Below, one piece after another: positions 1-11,120 of a DNA stretch of 64,000 nt. Both the position numbers and the translations under genes were made by a program. Location: contig JAVMKO010000002.1 of NCBI GenBank assembly GCA_032164245.1, positions 61,227,840 to 61,291,839 on the forward strand. Reading direction: 5' to 3'. The notes under the pieces were generated by a model. It made no database searches and was not told the DNA's origin. It worked only from the letters and a program-made list of their open reading frames with translations. The first letter of the stretch is position 1. The number at the start of each line of letters is the position of its first letter. The stretch comes from Sternotherus odoratus (taxonomy: Eukaryota; Chordata; Testudines; Kinosternidae).

Positions 1-306
1 GCAGCAGCTGTGAGCCCGGCCGGCAGCGGCAGCAGCAGCAGCGCTGGGGGGAGGCTCATGCAGCTCTCGCTGCCCGGGGGAGAGGGGGAGCGCCGGCTGG
101 GCTGGGGGGGGGGGGTGGCTGTGCTGGGGGGGGGACCCATCCGCTGTCGGCTGGGCTGGGGGGAGGGGAGCGCCGGCTGGGCTGGGCTGGGCTGGGCTGG
201 GGGGGGGCCCAGCCGCTGTCGGCTGGGCTGGGGGGGGGCGGGCTGGGCTGGGGGGGCCCCCAAACTATCAAAGTAGGGGGCCCCCAAATTTCTGTCGCCA
301 GCCCTG
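1..306 (-). mobile_element. hAT-like GC-rich element, truncated by window edge
   Basis: The right-hand end reads CTGTCGCCAGCCCTG, the inverted form of the terminus CAGGGACGGCGACAGG that begins the intact copy at 62171-62510. The inner sequence next to it also matches that copy: runs of GGGGCCCC followed by a stretch like CAAATTTCTGTC. The other end lies outside the window. The interior is extremely G-rich on this strand and made of irregular repeats of a GGCTGGGCTGGGG unit. Chance open frames on both strands come from these repeats and are not genes. Assigning it to the same family as the 62171 copy is secure from the shared ends. The superfamily (hAT) is inferred from the 8-bp duplication at that other copy. 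Confidence 0.7.
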
Positions 307-1449
307 ATGATGGCTAGAATTGTGTATCTCTCTCTGACAAATGTGGATTATCTTTTTGTGGGGCCCAGTGCCAGAACAAGTGGGGCCTGTTCCTACCCCT
401 TCACCTGTAGCCCTTGCCTCTGGTGCCCCCACCCCTGGGCACTCCCTCTCAGGAGCACCAGGCAGGTGGAGTGGAGGAAGCTCCCCGCATCCCAACCCCG
501 CTCCCTGGCAGGAGTGCCAGGTAGGTGGAGCAGGTTGGGATGTGGGGTGCCAATTTTTCCAGGGTCCCCCAATTGGCTGGGAGCCCTGGGTATGGGCTCC
601 ATTGGTCCAGTGGCTAATCCCCCACTGCTCTCTGATTGCAGGGGTTCTGTCTACAGGATTTTTCTTTGTTTGTTTGCATGCTTCCTTGGGCCTGGTTTAT
701 GGCTTTTTCATAATTACACATGTGATTAAAGCCTTTTATTTTATTAGCCTAAGCATGCAGCAAAACAAATGTAAATTGAAAAACCAAGGGGAGGGGGTGC
801 AGAGTTTAACCCTTTGTTGAAATGATAGGCACACTGAATAGATTAAACTAAAACTTTTCTAGCTCAATCACAGAGTTTTTAGCTTTGGCAAATCAGTTTT
901 CACCCAGCCAAATATAAATATACACATAGATAAATACAGATTTAAAAAAACATAGAAGAAAAAGGAAAATATAAAGAATAAGAGCCTCTCCTTATACTCA
1001 GGTGATGAGAAGGTGAGGATTGCTGTCAGCTTCAGGCTGAAAGAAAACTACTTTCTCAAATAGTTGGGGTAACCCTTGTCCCTCTGGAAAGCTGGATCGG
1101 GAGTTGAAGGCCAATTCTTCCTGATTCTCAGATGAGATGGAGTTCTCCTCTCTACAGCAACCCACAGGAAATGGAAGCAGATATGCTGGCGAAACAAATC
1201 CAAGACCATCTAGGGTATATTGTTAAATCTGAGAAACACCATAGCCTGAGTTTCTCTAGACTTCACACCCATTCCATGGAGCACAAAATAAAGACAAGCA
1301 AAGAAAACAATAGACAAAGAACAAAGGAGAATGAGAGCAAAGACCTGGGTTATTCTGAAATGTATATATTATTCATTGATTGGAAACTGTTTAGGCTGTT
1401 GTGATAGGTTTTTTAATTATTAATTCATTTATTAATTTATTTATCGTGG
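307..1449. other. Unassigned noncoding DNA
   Basis: No recognised repeat, no splice-bounded open frame and no RNA gene were seen. Composition moves from mixed (to about 660) to AT-rich. The open frames at 307-820 overlap in different frames on both strands, have no recognisable domain, and are treated as chance. Confidence 0.5.
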
Positions 1450-1468
1450 ACAAGTCAGCTTAACTGCA

Positions 1469-1657
1469 ATGCCTGGAAAGATACTGGAACAAATTATTAA
1501 ACAATCAATTTCTAAGCACCTCGAGGATAATAGGATTACAAGGAATAATCAGCATGAATTTGTCAAGAACATATCATACCAAACCAACCTCATTTCCTTC
1601 TTTGGCAGGGTTGCTGGCCTACTGGATAGGGGAAGCTGTAGATGTGATATATCTTGA
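1469..1657 (+). pseudogene. CR1 reverse transcriptase fragment (N-terminal RT motifs)
   Basis: The 62-residue frame matches the CR1 reverse transcriptase region that starts with the MPGKILEQII-like stretch and runs through an NQHEF segment. The next conserved motif (an SKAFDTVPHD-like stretch) continues at about 1659-1690 in another frame after a stop, so a frameshift or stop separates the two. It is a decayed remnant of an endogenous LINE, not a host gene. The methionine is simply the first in the open stretch. Confidence 0.85.
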
Positions 1658-1881
1658 TTTTTAGTAAGGCTTTTGACACAGTCCCACATGACATTCTCAT
1701 AAGCAAACTAGGGCAATGTGGTGTAGATGAAATTACTCTAAGGGGGATGTACAGCTATTTGGAACACCATACTCAAAGGGTAGTCATCAATGGTTTGATG
1801 TCAAACTAGGGGGATGGATCTAGTGGAATCCCACAAGAGTCAGACCTAGGTCTGGAACCATTCATTATTTGTATTAATAAT

Positions 1882-2169
1882 TTGGGTGATGGAGTGGAGA
1901 GTACAGTTATAAAGTTTGTGGATGACACTAAGCTGCACAGTGTTGCAAGCATTTTGGTGGGCAGGATAAGAATTCAAAATCTGACAAAATTGGAGAATTT
2001 TTCTGAAATCAACAAGATGGTATTCAGTGAAGACAAGTGCAAAGTACTACATTTAGGAAAGAAAAATCAAATATACAACTACAAACTGTGGAATAACTGT
2101 CCAGGCAGTAGTCCTGGTAAAAAGGATCTGGAGATTATAGTGGATCACAAATTGAATGTGAGTCAATGA
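1882..2169 (+). pseudogene. CR1 reverse transcriptase fragment with FVDD catalytic motif
   Basis: The frame contains FVDDTKL near residues 13-19. This corresponds to the catalytic F-A/V-D-D box of CR1 reverse transcriptases. It is followed by KCKVLHLGKK, another typical CR1 segment. The frame ends at a stop shortly before the hAT-like insertion at 2209. The catalytic aspartates remain, but the protein is interrupted up- and downstream, so no active enzyme can be made. Confidence 0.9.
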
Positions 2170-2200
2170 TGTGGTGCAGTTGCAAAAAATGCTAATATCA

Positions 2201-2840
2201 TTCTAGAGCAGGGATGGGCAAGCCCCTGGCCCAACCCCACTGTTACCCCTCCCACACAGCCTTACCTCGCTGTACCGCCGACGCAATGCTCTGGGCGGCA
2301 GCGCTGTGAGCTCCTGTAGAGCCCGGCCTGACCTGGAGCTCTGAGCTGCATGGTGTCTGGCTGGCTCCAGCCCGTGGTGCGGCTGTAGCGCTGCCAGCCA
2401 CCAGTGCTCCTGGCAGCATAGTAAGGGGGCAGGGAGTGGGGGGGGTGGGGGGTTGGAAAGAGGGAAGGAGAGTTTGGGGATGATGGTCAGGGGGTGGAGG
2501 GGGTGGATTGGGGTCGGGGTGGTCAGAGGACAGGAAACGGGGTTGAATGGGGGCAGGAGTCTCGGGGGTAGTCAGAAATGAGAGGAGGGGTTGGATGGGG
2601 CAGCGGGAGGCACTCAGGGATGGGGATTCTGGGGGGCAGTCAGGGGACAGGGAGCAAGGGAGTATGGATGGGGCAAGGGTCCTGGGGGGGCACCAGGGAA
2701 TGGGGGTTTGGATGGGGCCGGAGTCCGGGGGGGGGGGGGCGCGTCAGGGGGCGAGAAGCGGGAGGGGGCAGAACTCCAGACGATTTCCAAAACCCAATGC
2801 GGCCCTCAGGCCGAAAAGTTTGCCCACCCCTGTTTTAGAG
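2201..2840 (+). mobile_element. hAT-like nonautonomous element inserted in CR1, with 8-bp target duplication
   Basis: The element body is 2209-2832 (624 bp). It begins CAGGGATGGGCAAG and ends TTTGCCCACCCCTG, which are near-perfect terminal inverted repeats. It is flanked by TTCTAGAG (2201-2208) and TTTTAGAG (2833-2840), an 8-bp target duplication with one mismatch, the hAT signature. It sits between two contiguous pieces of the CR1 reverse-transcriptase gene, so it is younger than that CR1. The interior is G-rich with GGGGCAGG-type repeats and encodes no transposase; open frames within it are chance. A second copy of the family is at 54312-55014. Confidence 0.88.
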
Positions 2841-2892
2841 TATTAACAAGAGTATCGTGTGTAAGACATAGGAGGTAAGTGGCCTGCTCTAC

Positions 2893-3084
2893 TTGGCACT
2901 GGTGAGGCCTCAACTGAAGTATTGTGTCCAATTCTGGCTGCTACACTTTAGTAAAGATGTGGACAAATTGGAGAGAGTCCAGAGGAGAGCAACAAAAATA
3001 ATAAAAGGTTTAGAATACCAGACCTATGAGGAACCGTTAAACAAAAAAAACTTGGCATGTTCAGTTTTGAGAAAAGAAGAGTGA
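2893..3084 (+). pseudogene. CR1 reverse transcriptase C-terminal fragment
   Basis: The frame includes ALVRPQLKYCVQFW and [15 protein letters not shown], both hallmark C-terminal segments of CR1 ORF2 proteins. The same segments occur in the antisense copy at 11447-11779. This piece continues the CR1 interrupted at 2209. It is a remnant without independent function. Confidence 0.9.
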
Positions 3085-3119
3085 GGGGGGAAAAACTGAT
3101 AGTCTTCAGATGTGTTAAG

Positions 3120-3480
3120 GGATCTATTTCCCTAGTTAATTTACCTTCAATAGGTGTTATCTCCTGCCAGACACAAAGATCCATTTCAAAAGGTATTTTT
3201 TCTCCTGCTCATAATGGCCCATCCAAATTAAACAGCTTCTTAGAATTGGTATGCCAATGTATAACCTTTTTTTTTTTTTGCTTTCTGTGTGTATAAATGC
3301 ATGTTACTTCTGTTCCATTCTATGCATCCGATGAAGTGGGCTATAGCCCACGAAAGCTTATGCTGAAATAAACTGGTTAGTCTCTAAGGTGCTACAAAGT
3401 CTTCCTCTTCTTATTTACGGATACAGACTAACACGGCTTAGCAGACTTACATTAGCAGACTTACGGCTGCTAATCTTAAA
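3120..3480 (+). mobile_element. Dispersed reptilian segment with AGCCCACGAAAGCTTATGC core, inside CR1
   Basis: From about 3120 the CR1 sequence gives way to a segment with CAGACACAAAGATCC, a T-run at 3267-3279, a CATCCGATGAAGTGGG block and AGCCCACGAAAGCTTATGC. An AATAAA follows at about 3366, then GTTAGTCTCTAAGGTGC and CAGACTAACACGGCT. The CR1 3' end resumes near 3485. Shorter copies of the same core occur at 8876-9117, 46017-46140 and 58506-58591. The family is common in turtle and crocodilian DNA, but I cannot name it. Its AATAAA fits a polyadenylated retroelement 3' end. Confidence 0.7.
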
Positions 3481-3780
3481 TCTATAAGGAGGATTGTGGT
3501 CAATTGCTCTCCATGTTCACCAAAGACAAGGCAAAAAGTAATGGCCTTAATCTGAAAGAAGAGAGATTTAGGTTAAGCTATAAGGGTAATTGGGCTCTGG
3601 AACAAGCTTCCAAGGGAAGTTGTTGAATCCCTGTCATTGGAGGATTTTAAGAACAGGCTAGACAAACACCAGTCAGGGATGGTCTAGGTTTACTTGGCCC
3701 TGCCTCAGGATAAGGGAACTGGACTTGATGACTTCCTGAGGTCCCTTCCAGCTCTACATTTCTATTGAGTCTATGGTTCC

Positions 3781-6700
3781 AAAATCCTTGAGGGGTTTTT
3801 CCCCAGTGCAAGAACTGAGGCAGACATAACCCTTGGTGTCAGGAGTGTGCCAGAGTTGGGTTGGAGGATGGAAGTGTATATTGGGGTAGCGCTGCTATAC
3901 ACAATGCTGTCTGCATTACACTGGGGTCTGTGGAGCAGGCCAGGATTAGGAGGACACAATGAGTGGCTGAAAAACACTGTAACTCCAGATCCACCCCCTG
4001 GACCGTGAGTACTGTGCTGAGCCTCCTATAGGTGCTATCCAGAGTCTCAGCCTTAGTTTTTCAACAGCCATATTTACTTAAAAAATAACTTTGACCATAA
4101 ATACCACACAATCTTGAACAGTCTGGGACTGTTTTAATGGAGATTCATTTTTAATACAAAACAACCCAGGAAACTCGACTAGCACGGTACACTGCCTTAG
4201 CTGCCCTGGAACCAGCATGAGGCATAATAGTAAGCAAAAACTTCCCATGCAAACCCCGTAACCAGAGGCTGCAGCTACACCATGGGAGGATAGCCTGCCC
4301 TGGCTCATTATACCCACCACCTATGTTCTCCTTTATGTTACATCCATCCTTTACATTACAGAATATTCCATAATAACAGAAGGCCACATTCTCCCTTGGG
4401 GTAAATAGGCAAAACTCAGCAGAACTCAGAATATGTAGTTTTTAAGCCATGTGCAGGCTTGAAAGTTTTGTTTAATAATAAGGCTCCCTACACTCATACA
4501 CAGTACTCCTATTGATGCAAATGTGAATTCTACACATAGATCTAGGGTAGTGTCTATGTTGTACACAGACATCCATATATCCTATGTTTGTAGAAACATG
4601 TTTATTGTAATTTAAAATAAATAAATGCAATGGACCAAATCCCCAGTTTGTGTAAATCAGTGTTGTTCCAATGACCTCTCTACCAGTATAACAGTTCTGC
4701 GCACAATCAGGTAATCTTCTGACTCTTTTTTTCTGTTTATATAATCTATAACAACCATTGCTATACAATATTAAAAGACATACAAAATCAAGTAAATAAC
4801 TTATAATCCACGTTCTTAAGAAATAATTTATTAAACTGGGGGTGGAAGAAGGAGGTCTTTTTTTACCATTGACAATTCACATATTTCCACAATATGCTTA
4901 ACTTAACATGAACCAGAAGATAGTGACTACATATGCCTATAGTCACGTTCTTATATTTCTCTGGAGAGGTTTTTTACATGTTCAATAAATGTTTCCCAGA
5001 CAAGATTGAGTTCACACTATAAGTCTTGTCTTCTGAATGCTGCTTAGTTCATTTTGTGTCTCTTCTTGTCAGTTATCAGCTCTCTGAAAACTGCAGAAAA
5101 TCAATTCCCTGCTGCAGTTTTTCCCACTATTTCTACCAATTGCTGATTTTTTGATCTATGCCTATTGCTATGGAATTATTTCCCCCCAGCATTAAGTTTA
5201 GTTGTGCTATGGGATTCAGACCCTAGTACTCAGTGACCTAATGCACTTTTTTGTCATTCTCAGGACACTATAATACATCGAGAGGATTTCAAGGCATGGT
5301 TTGAAACGAGAATCAAAAAGTCCAAATGCTTGTTCAAACCTCTCTAAATCCCATTTGGGCTCCAGTTGCATGAGATCAAGTTTTCCTCCAGATATCTCCA
5401 ATAATTGCTGCTCATGGGTTGGCCACAAATAATACATTAATGGTATATTGTTGCAGTGCTACAGCTTTTACTCTTGGTCAAAAGCAGGCATTGCTGAGGT
5501 GGGAACTAACGAAATGTCAATTAAATAAAAACAAATGTTGTTCAAACATATTTTGGGACAAAGATTTGGCTCAGTGGTTATTTTAGCTGAGCCGGTTCAC
5601 ACATCCATGCTTGCAAAGGAAGAGCAAGAGTAGTGGAATTCCTGAGCTGTTACAAGTAGAAGAAACCAATAAAAGCAATAAAAAGCTTTATAGTAGAGGC
5701 ATCAAACATATGTTGTTGGAGTGATGGATGGCTCAGGAGATTGGTACTGCTCTACAGTCTTTTCCCCTATAGACTGCTGGGTTCTATGTGATGGCCTCTT
5801 TAGAACAGCTTTGGCATTCTCAGTCTGGTTTCCAGCGGACAAATAACCGTACCACAAAAACCAACTGACACAAAGAAAAAAACCTTGTTATCAATTCTCA
5901 CCAAGCAGGCAAAGGACTGGTTGGGCACATAAACTGAAACAACCCTCTCAGTCTCTGGAGACAACCCATCCAGCATGGGGCTAGGGAACACTGGCTGGGC
6001 AGTGTGAAGAAGTTGCTTCCTGTGCCATATCTAGTCAATACATAGCAGGGACTAACCTAGGCCTTTCAGACACAGCCTGAAGGAAGGTAGTGCAGAAGTG
6101 CACTACCACAAGTGGGACCTCTGGAGGCATTCTTTGTCAGGCAAGCTCAATAGCTCCTGAATGATGAGAGAACCCCTGAGGTACAATCCCTCCCTGAGTT
6201 CTCATGGGAAAATGCAATTTTACACTGCTCCTTCCTCTCCCCTTCATTCCCTCCACAAACACACATGCACTCAGGCCTATGGCTAAATGTCACAGGTTTG
6301 GCCCCATTTGAGAATACAATCATAGCTGAGTCATTCTTAGAAAGCTAGATTGCTTAAATTTGCTTCAGTCACTGCCTAGGAATTGTAGTTGACTCAGTTT
6401 CAAGTCACCATATCGGGCCGCTGTTGTGCCCTGCTATTGACTGAAGCACGGTAACAACATGAAAAGGAAGGGTAGTAAAATGACACACTAGAGGTGAATC
6501 TCCAGGTCTCCTTTGGGAGTCATGAGGCTAATCGGTGTTCCCTGAAAGTATGGGAAATAATTTAAACTGGGATTGGAATGACACATTTTAAAATCCATTT
6601 TAAAGACTCCCTGGTGCCTCTGAGGGCAGATGGCATTTGTGGACTGCATTCTCTCAGATAAGGTGGGCAACATCCAGTCTTCCTCAGCCTTATTGAAAGC

Positions 6701-8870
6701 AATGGCATAGCTGGGGCTGACTACAGGTTCTGAAAACCAGGGATGAAGAATGAGAATATACCATAGGTTGAACAAATGAATTTCAAAGTTAGATTTCTCT
6801 GAAATAATACTGGCACCATGTCACGGGCCAGGTACACGATGGCAGATTAAGGATATAAATGCGTAGCTAATCATTTGATGCAGCTTTATGGGCCATGTGT
6901 GCTCTCTTTAGAGCACACAGAATGGAGCCTCTACAGATGGAATGGAGTTATGAAGAGAAGGAACATTGATATACTGCTGAGAAGAGAAACGGAGCTGTGA
7001 GAGAAAATGTATAATACTGAAGTACAGGGAGGTCTGAAAATAAACAAGCAGAAAGGAAAAAAAATCTAAGATAAACACAGAAGGAAGTGAAGGCTGTTTG
7101 GTACAATTCAGAGAGCTCTGTTTAAAAGTCAGGGAAAATGGAAAGGAGAACAATTGGTTCCTAAGTGAGATAGGAAACTTTGAAGGGCCTACAATATATG
7201 ACACAGAATCAGAAAGACAAAAGGCATGAGTTAGCAACTTTGGCAATTTAGCAAACTACTATAGTAGTAAGTGAGAGATTTCAACTACCTGAGTGTACAG
7301 TGCAATACATCAGACAGCAGGAATAAGTCCAAGACTATCTTCTGCAAATCCCTGCGACTGGCATCACCAACTGATTTTCAAATGAAGGAACGGGCAAAGC
7401 GCATAGCTATATCCATACTCACCCTAAATAGTACACTACTACGTGCCACATTTTGCCACCCTTACCCATGGAGAGTAATGCCAGACTCCACAACTAGTCC
7501 CTTTTAAATCCTTGTGGAGTAAGGAGCACATCACATGAGTAATTGTCGAACAATCCAGTGCTATGTTAGTATCCCATTGAAATAAATTTGACAACTCATG
7601 TAGTTCTACTCAGCATAAGGGTAGAAAAGTGGGGCTTTCGTAAAAAAAGATAAGACCCATCATCTGAGTAAAACAAGGTATTCTGTGTGAGCAAGGTACC
7701 ATTACAGAACACATTTTTATTTCAGATCTTGTATCTATTCAGTTTATTGGATATTCTTGGAACCCCAGAGAGATTAGGATATGAAAAGAATAGCATGACG
7801 GAAGATGAGTTGGAAGGAAAGTAGCCTTGGTCCTTATCCAAACAATGTGGAAGTAATTGAAACTTACCAAGATAATTCCCGTAATAGTTTTGGGTGATAC
7901 ACAATAGCAGAAGACAGTGCCATAGTATCCCATTTATTGGGGTCCTGGGGTTACAACTCTTTCAGAGTGGAGGATGTTTCGCCTCTTTTAGCCTTTTACT
8001 GAGTGTTTATTAGAGAGCTAATTGATTCTATGGTGTCTGAAACCAGCATTATAGTGATATCAAAATATTTTAAAGCATTTTTTTTCATTTCATCCTCACT
8101 TTCAGCAACTGTGGAACAGATACTGGGGAGTGGCTGCTTTGCACTATACTGCCAGGAGATTTTGCCCATAACAGCATCTTAAAGAGAATTACCCCAGTGA
8201 TGGTGAATTGGCTCCTGTGTAATTCCCTTCCTTTGACAGATAGTGCATGGAGTACAAATTCCTGTGAGGATGAGGCTCAAGGAGGAGGAATTACTTTGTG
8301 TGTTTCAAACAAGAATTTTTTAGATTAAACCCCATAATCGGAAGCAGTATGGAACCATGTTTATGCCTGATCAAATTCATCAGCCCAGGATGCACTGATT
8401 CACCCTTACTATGATATGCATACGGCAGGTGTACATCCCATAGTGCTATATTTCTTCACTGTGATGTTCTTCTGGAACATCTATTTAGCACAATACAGCT
8501 GTGCCACGGACTTACTGAAATATCACTCACATGTTAGCACAGAAATAGCCGTTGCATAACTGTACGATGATATGACCAGCATATAATGTTCTGAGCATAA
8601 GGGTTAATTAAGTCATTACTTGAGCAACTGTAAAGAGCAGGGGAAAGAGAGAGTAATCAATCTTGAATTGATTCCATCCACTGGTGTCTTAAATCTGAAA
8701 TCACCCATATTACTCACAGTAACACAAAAGGGCCTATTTTTAAAATGCATGGCTTCTGGCTGCATGGTAGCACCTACATGTGAAGTTAAACTGCAATTAG
8801 AAACTTAAACTCTTCCACTTCGAGTAGGTATAATTGACTGAAAATAAATTTCCCACATCTCAGGGTCCAT
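3781..8870. other. Unassigned AT-rich noncoding DNA
   Basis: About 5 kb with no recognised repeat beyond short AT-rich runs, and no plausible exon or RNA gene. Open frames in this stretch are all under 115 residues, lack recognisable domains and are not bounded by convincing splice sites. This could be old intergenic or intronic sequence with decayed repeats below visual detection. Confidence 0.45.
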
Positions 8871-8875
8871 GTATC

Positions 8876-9117
8876 TCACATACAATTATCAGAGAGGTAG
8901 CCGTCTTAGTCTGGAATTGCAGAAGTTACAAAGAGTCCTGTGGCACCTTAAAGACTACCTAAAGTATTGAAGCATAAGCTTTCGTGGGCTAATACCCACT
9001 TCGTCGGAGGCATGCATCCGACAAAGTGGGTATTAGCCCACGAAAGCTTATGCTTCAATATTTTAGGTAGTCTTTAAGGTGCCACAGGACTCTGTAACTT
9101 TCACATACAATTGTCAG
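8876..9117. mobile_element. Inverted dimer of the reptilian AAGCTTATGC segment with 17-bp target duplication
   Basis: Two head-to-head copies of the dispersed segment form inverted arms of about 85 bp (8924-9008 and about 9019-9100) around a short centre containing GGCATGCATC. Both arms carry the GCCCACGAAAGCTTATGC core or its complement. The left arm continues outward to GAGAGGTAGCCGT, which the right arm lacks. The flanks TCACATACAATTATCAG (8876-8892) and TCACATACAATTGTCAG (9101-9117) match at 16 of 17 positions. A long duplication with an internal inversion resembles target-primed insertion with twin priming (inference). Confidence 0.82.
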
Positions 9118-9190
9118 TATTGAAGTTAGGATCAGTGAAAAGCAAAGTCTTCTCTTCCCAGCTCTACGAGTAATTTCGGATCAAGTGAAT

Positions 9191-9317
9191 CTAGGGTGAC
9201 CAGACAGCAAGTGTGAAAAATCGGGACAGGGGTTGGGGGAATAATAGGAGCTTATATAAGAAAAAGACCCAAAAATCAGGACTGTTCCTATAAAAGCAGG
9301 ACATCTGGTCACCCTAG
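9191..9317. mobile_element. Small TIR element (CTAGGGTGACCAGA ends), intact
   Basis: The ends CTAGGGTGACCAGA (9191-9204) and TCTGGTCACCCTAG (9304-9317) are perfect 14-bp inverted repeats. The interior holds the reciprocal stretches AAATCGGGACAGG and AAAAATCAGGACTG, so much of the 127-bp element is itself inverted. This is a nonautonomous MITE that I recognise as abundant in turtles. The inserted dinucleotide may be TA, but TAG symmetry at the ends makes the target duplication ambiguous. Confidence 0.85.
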
Positions 9318-9453
9318 CTGAATCTGACATGAAGCATCCCACTTAACAAGAGAAGTGACCATGTAACAAATTGGTGACTCAGGAATTAGTTTTACAAACC
9401 GGAAATGAATTCCATTTATCATTCCATAAGAATCTAAAGGGTGAATTCTTTAG

Positions 9454-9506
9454 TAGGGTGACCAGATGTCCTGATTTTATAGGGGCCGTCCAGATTTTTG
9501 GGTGAA
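9454..9506. mobile_element. Half copy of the TAGGGTGACCAG MITE
   Basis: TAGGGTGACCAGATGTCC is followed by GATTTTATAGGGGCCGTCC and ends near GATTTTTGGG. This corresponds to one half of the element at 9191-9317. The other half is missing, so it is a truncated copy about 140 bp downstream of the intact one. Confidence 0.75.
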
Positions 9507-9653
9507 GACAAAGCAACTGAGCTTCTAACTTGGATTAACAGCTGAAGTTCAACCCCAAGCTCCGCTATAGGCTTTAACTCGAGCTGCTAACTCCAATTAA
9601 AAGCTGAGTTGTCATGTCTTCTCTGCTATTTTATCCCAAGTTAGCTAACACTC

Positions 9654-9966
9654 CTTAGGGTGTGTCTACACTGCAGGTGAGAATAAGTCTCCCACCCTGA
9701 GTAGACAAATTTGCACTAGCAGGGCTCATTAGCACTAGCGCAGCTCAAGCTAGCTGGCTAAAATAGCAGTGCGGATGTTCCTGCTTTGGCTGGACCTCAG
9801 GCACTGAAGCCTAGGGGGTCAGTTGGGCTTGAGAGCCAAAGCTTCTGCTCTAGCAGGTACATTCATGTTGCTATTTTTAATGTTCTAGCTCAAATCCTAC
9901 TAGCATGTGTCTGTCTACCCAGGCTGGGACACTCGCTCCCAGCTGCAGTGTAGACTCAACCTTTGG
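9654..9966. mobile_element. MITE with GTCTACACTGCAG termini
   Basis: The left end reads AGGGTGTGTCTACACTGCAG and the right end CTGCAGTGTAGACTCAACC. Together they form degenerate inverted ends around a 310-bp interior with AGCTCAAGCTAGC-type inverted segments. The same GTCTACAC terminus recurs at 20813, 50195, 51379, 57076 and 57533. No transposase is encoded. Target duplication is not clear. Superfamily (PIF/Harbinger-like) is inferred from the TAA duplication of the related 57073 copy. Confidence 0.75.
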
Positions 9967-11116
9967 GTTCCCAACATACATGGGAGAGGCTATGTTCTCT
10001 GAAGTTCCCCCAAAGAGTAGGGCAACTCTGCCCTGCCTCTTACTCAGGCCTGTGCCCTTTGTTAGCCCTTTGTTAGCCAGAAGGAACCGTTCAGACATAT
10101 TTGTTAATGGCTTATTCGCTGTTTCTTGTAACCATATTTTTCAAGGAGAGCGCAATGGTATCATTAATTAACCATTGTTTTTATAAGAAACAGATTCTTT
10201 TTCACATTTGGCATACAATTAAATTCAACAATTATGAAGAAGCACAATTTCTAAAGTCCAGCATATTTTATGCTGGGAGAGCATGGTGCAATTACCCTCT
10301 AATTACATGCAATAGAGACCACGGCAAGGGCATGTGATAGTTTGATTAAAGTGAACACCACAGCCAATAAACTGAAATCCTAAAACCGTAAATATTACCT
10401 AAGTTAAATACACGAAGAAAAAAATGCAGAAAACAGAGCTGACAAGTCCTTGAACAACGTTTCAGCTTCTCATGCCTTGAAATCATTTTCTCATGTTGGA
10501 ACTGTTATTTGCTCTAAAGTGAGGGCAAATTCAGTGTAACCTTTCCCACACGCCTGCTCTGCAACATGTAGATGTCTTAAAGAGGAACGTCCATGCTCTG
10601 GAAAGCTACCCTGTTTATCTGACTTTAATACAAATCTATTTACCTTTCACATGTTTTTCTTCATGATTCTCACTAGAATTTGCTAACTATCCAAGCTAAA
10701 CATATTTAAAAACAAACTGTTGACCCTTGAAAGTCTGTTTTCTCCTCCTGTCTGATCTTTCACTGAAGGTTTGGAGATCGGGGGTTATTTGGCTTGGAGA
10801 TTGGGGCCCATTTCACACAATGATGAGTAGGGGATAGTGCAAAGATGCTCCTCTCAATCCCTGATATATAGGGCTGCACCAGTTGCACTATCCTTTAGCA
10901 TGATGAGACTTTTGTCCCCTTGAGTGCCCAGCCTACTGAGTGATCTGGCATGGGGTTTTTGGCAGGGCCCTCTAACAGGAGGAGGCTGCATTATGCTCAC
11001 CCACCTATTCATACCCCCTTTGAGGCATTTTTCAGTTGCTACAAAGGAGCATTCACTGCCCCATCCTGAGTACAAGGAATGCGACTTTCTTTACCCTAAT
11101 ATGAAGCATGCAACGG
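9967..11116. other. Unassigned noncoding DNA
   Basis: AT-rich sequence without recognised repeats or exon structure. Overlapping frames at 9905-10337 on both strands have no family resemblance and are considered chance. Confidence 0.45.
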
Positions 11117-11120
11117 AAGG

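Larger units (their letters stand above)
1450..3770 (+). mobile_element. CR1 LINE, 5'-truncated and interrupted
   Basis: Three CR1 pieces lie in the same orientation and order: reverse-transcriptase coding sequence at about 1450-2208, its continuation at 2841-3115, and the 3' untranslated end at about 3485-3770 (the stretch reading TGGGCTCTGGAACAAGC and ending near CTCTACATTTCTATT). The first gap is a hAT-like insertion (2209-2832). The second holds another dispersed segment (about 3120-3480). The reverse-transcriptase frame is split by stops and frameshifts, so the copy is dead. CR1 is the dominant LINE of turtles, crocodilians and birds. Confidence 0.9.

Noticed and set aside
1450..3770. 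Active CR1 element
   Set aside because: Reverse transcriptase frame has stops and frameshifts, the 5' end is missing, and two other sequences interrupt it.
8876..9117. CRISPR-like or attachment-site interpretation of the inverted arms
   Set aside because: Arms are a single inverted pair, not direct repeats with spacers, and match a dispersed vertebrate repeat with a target duplication.
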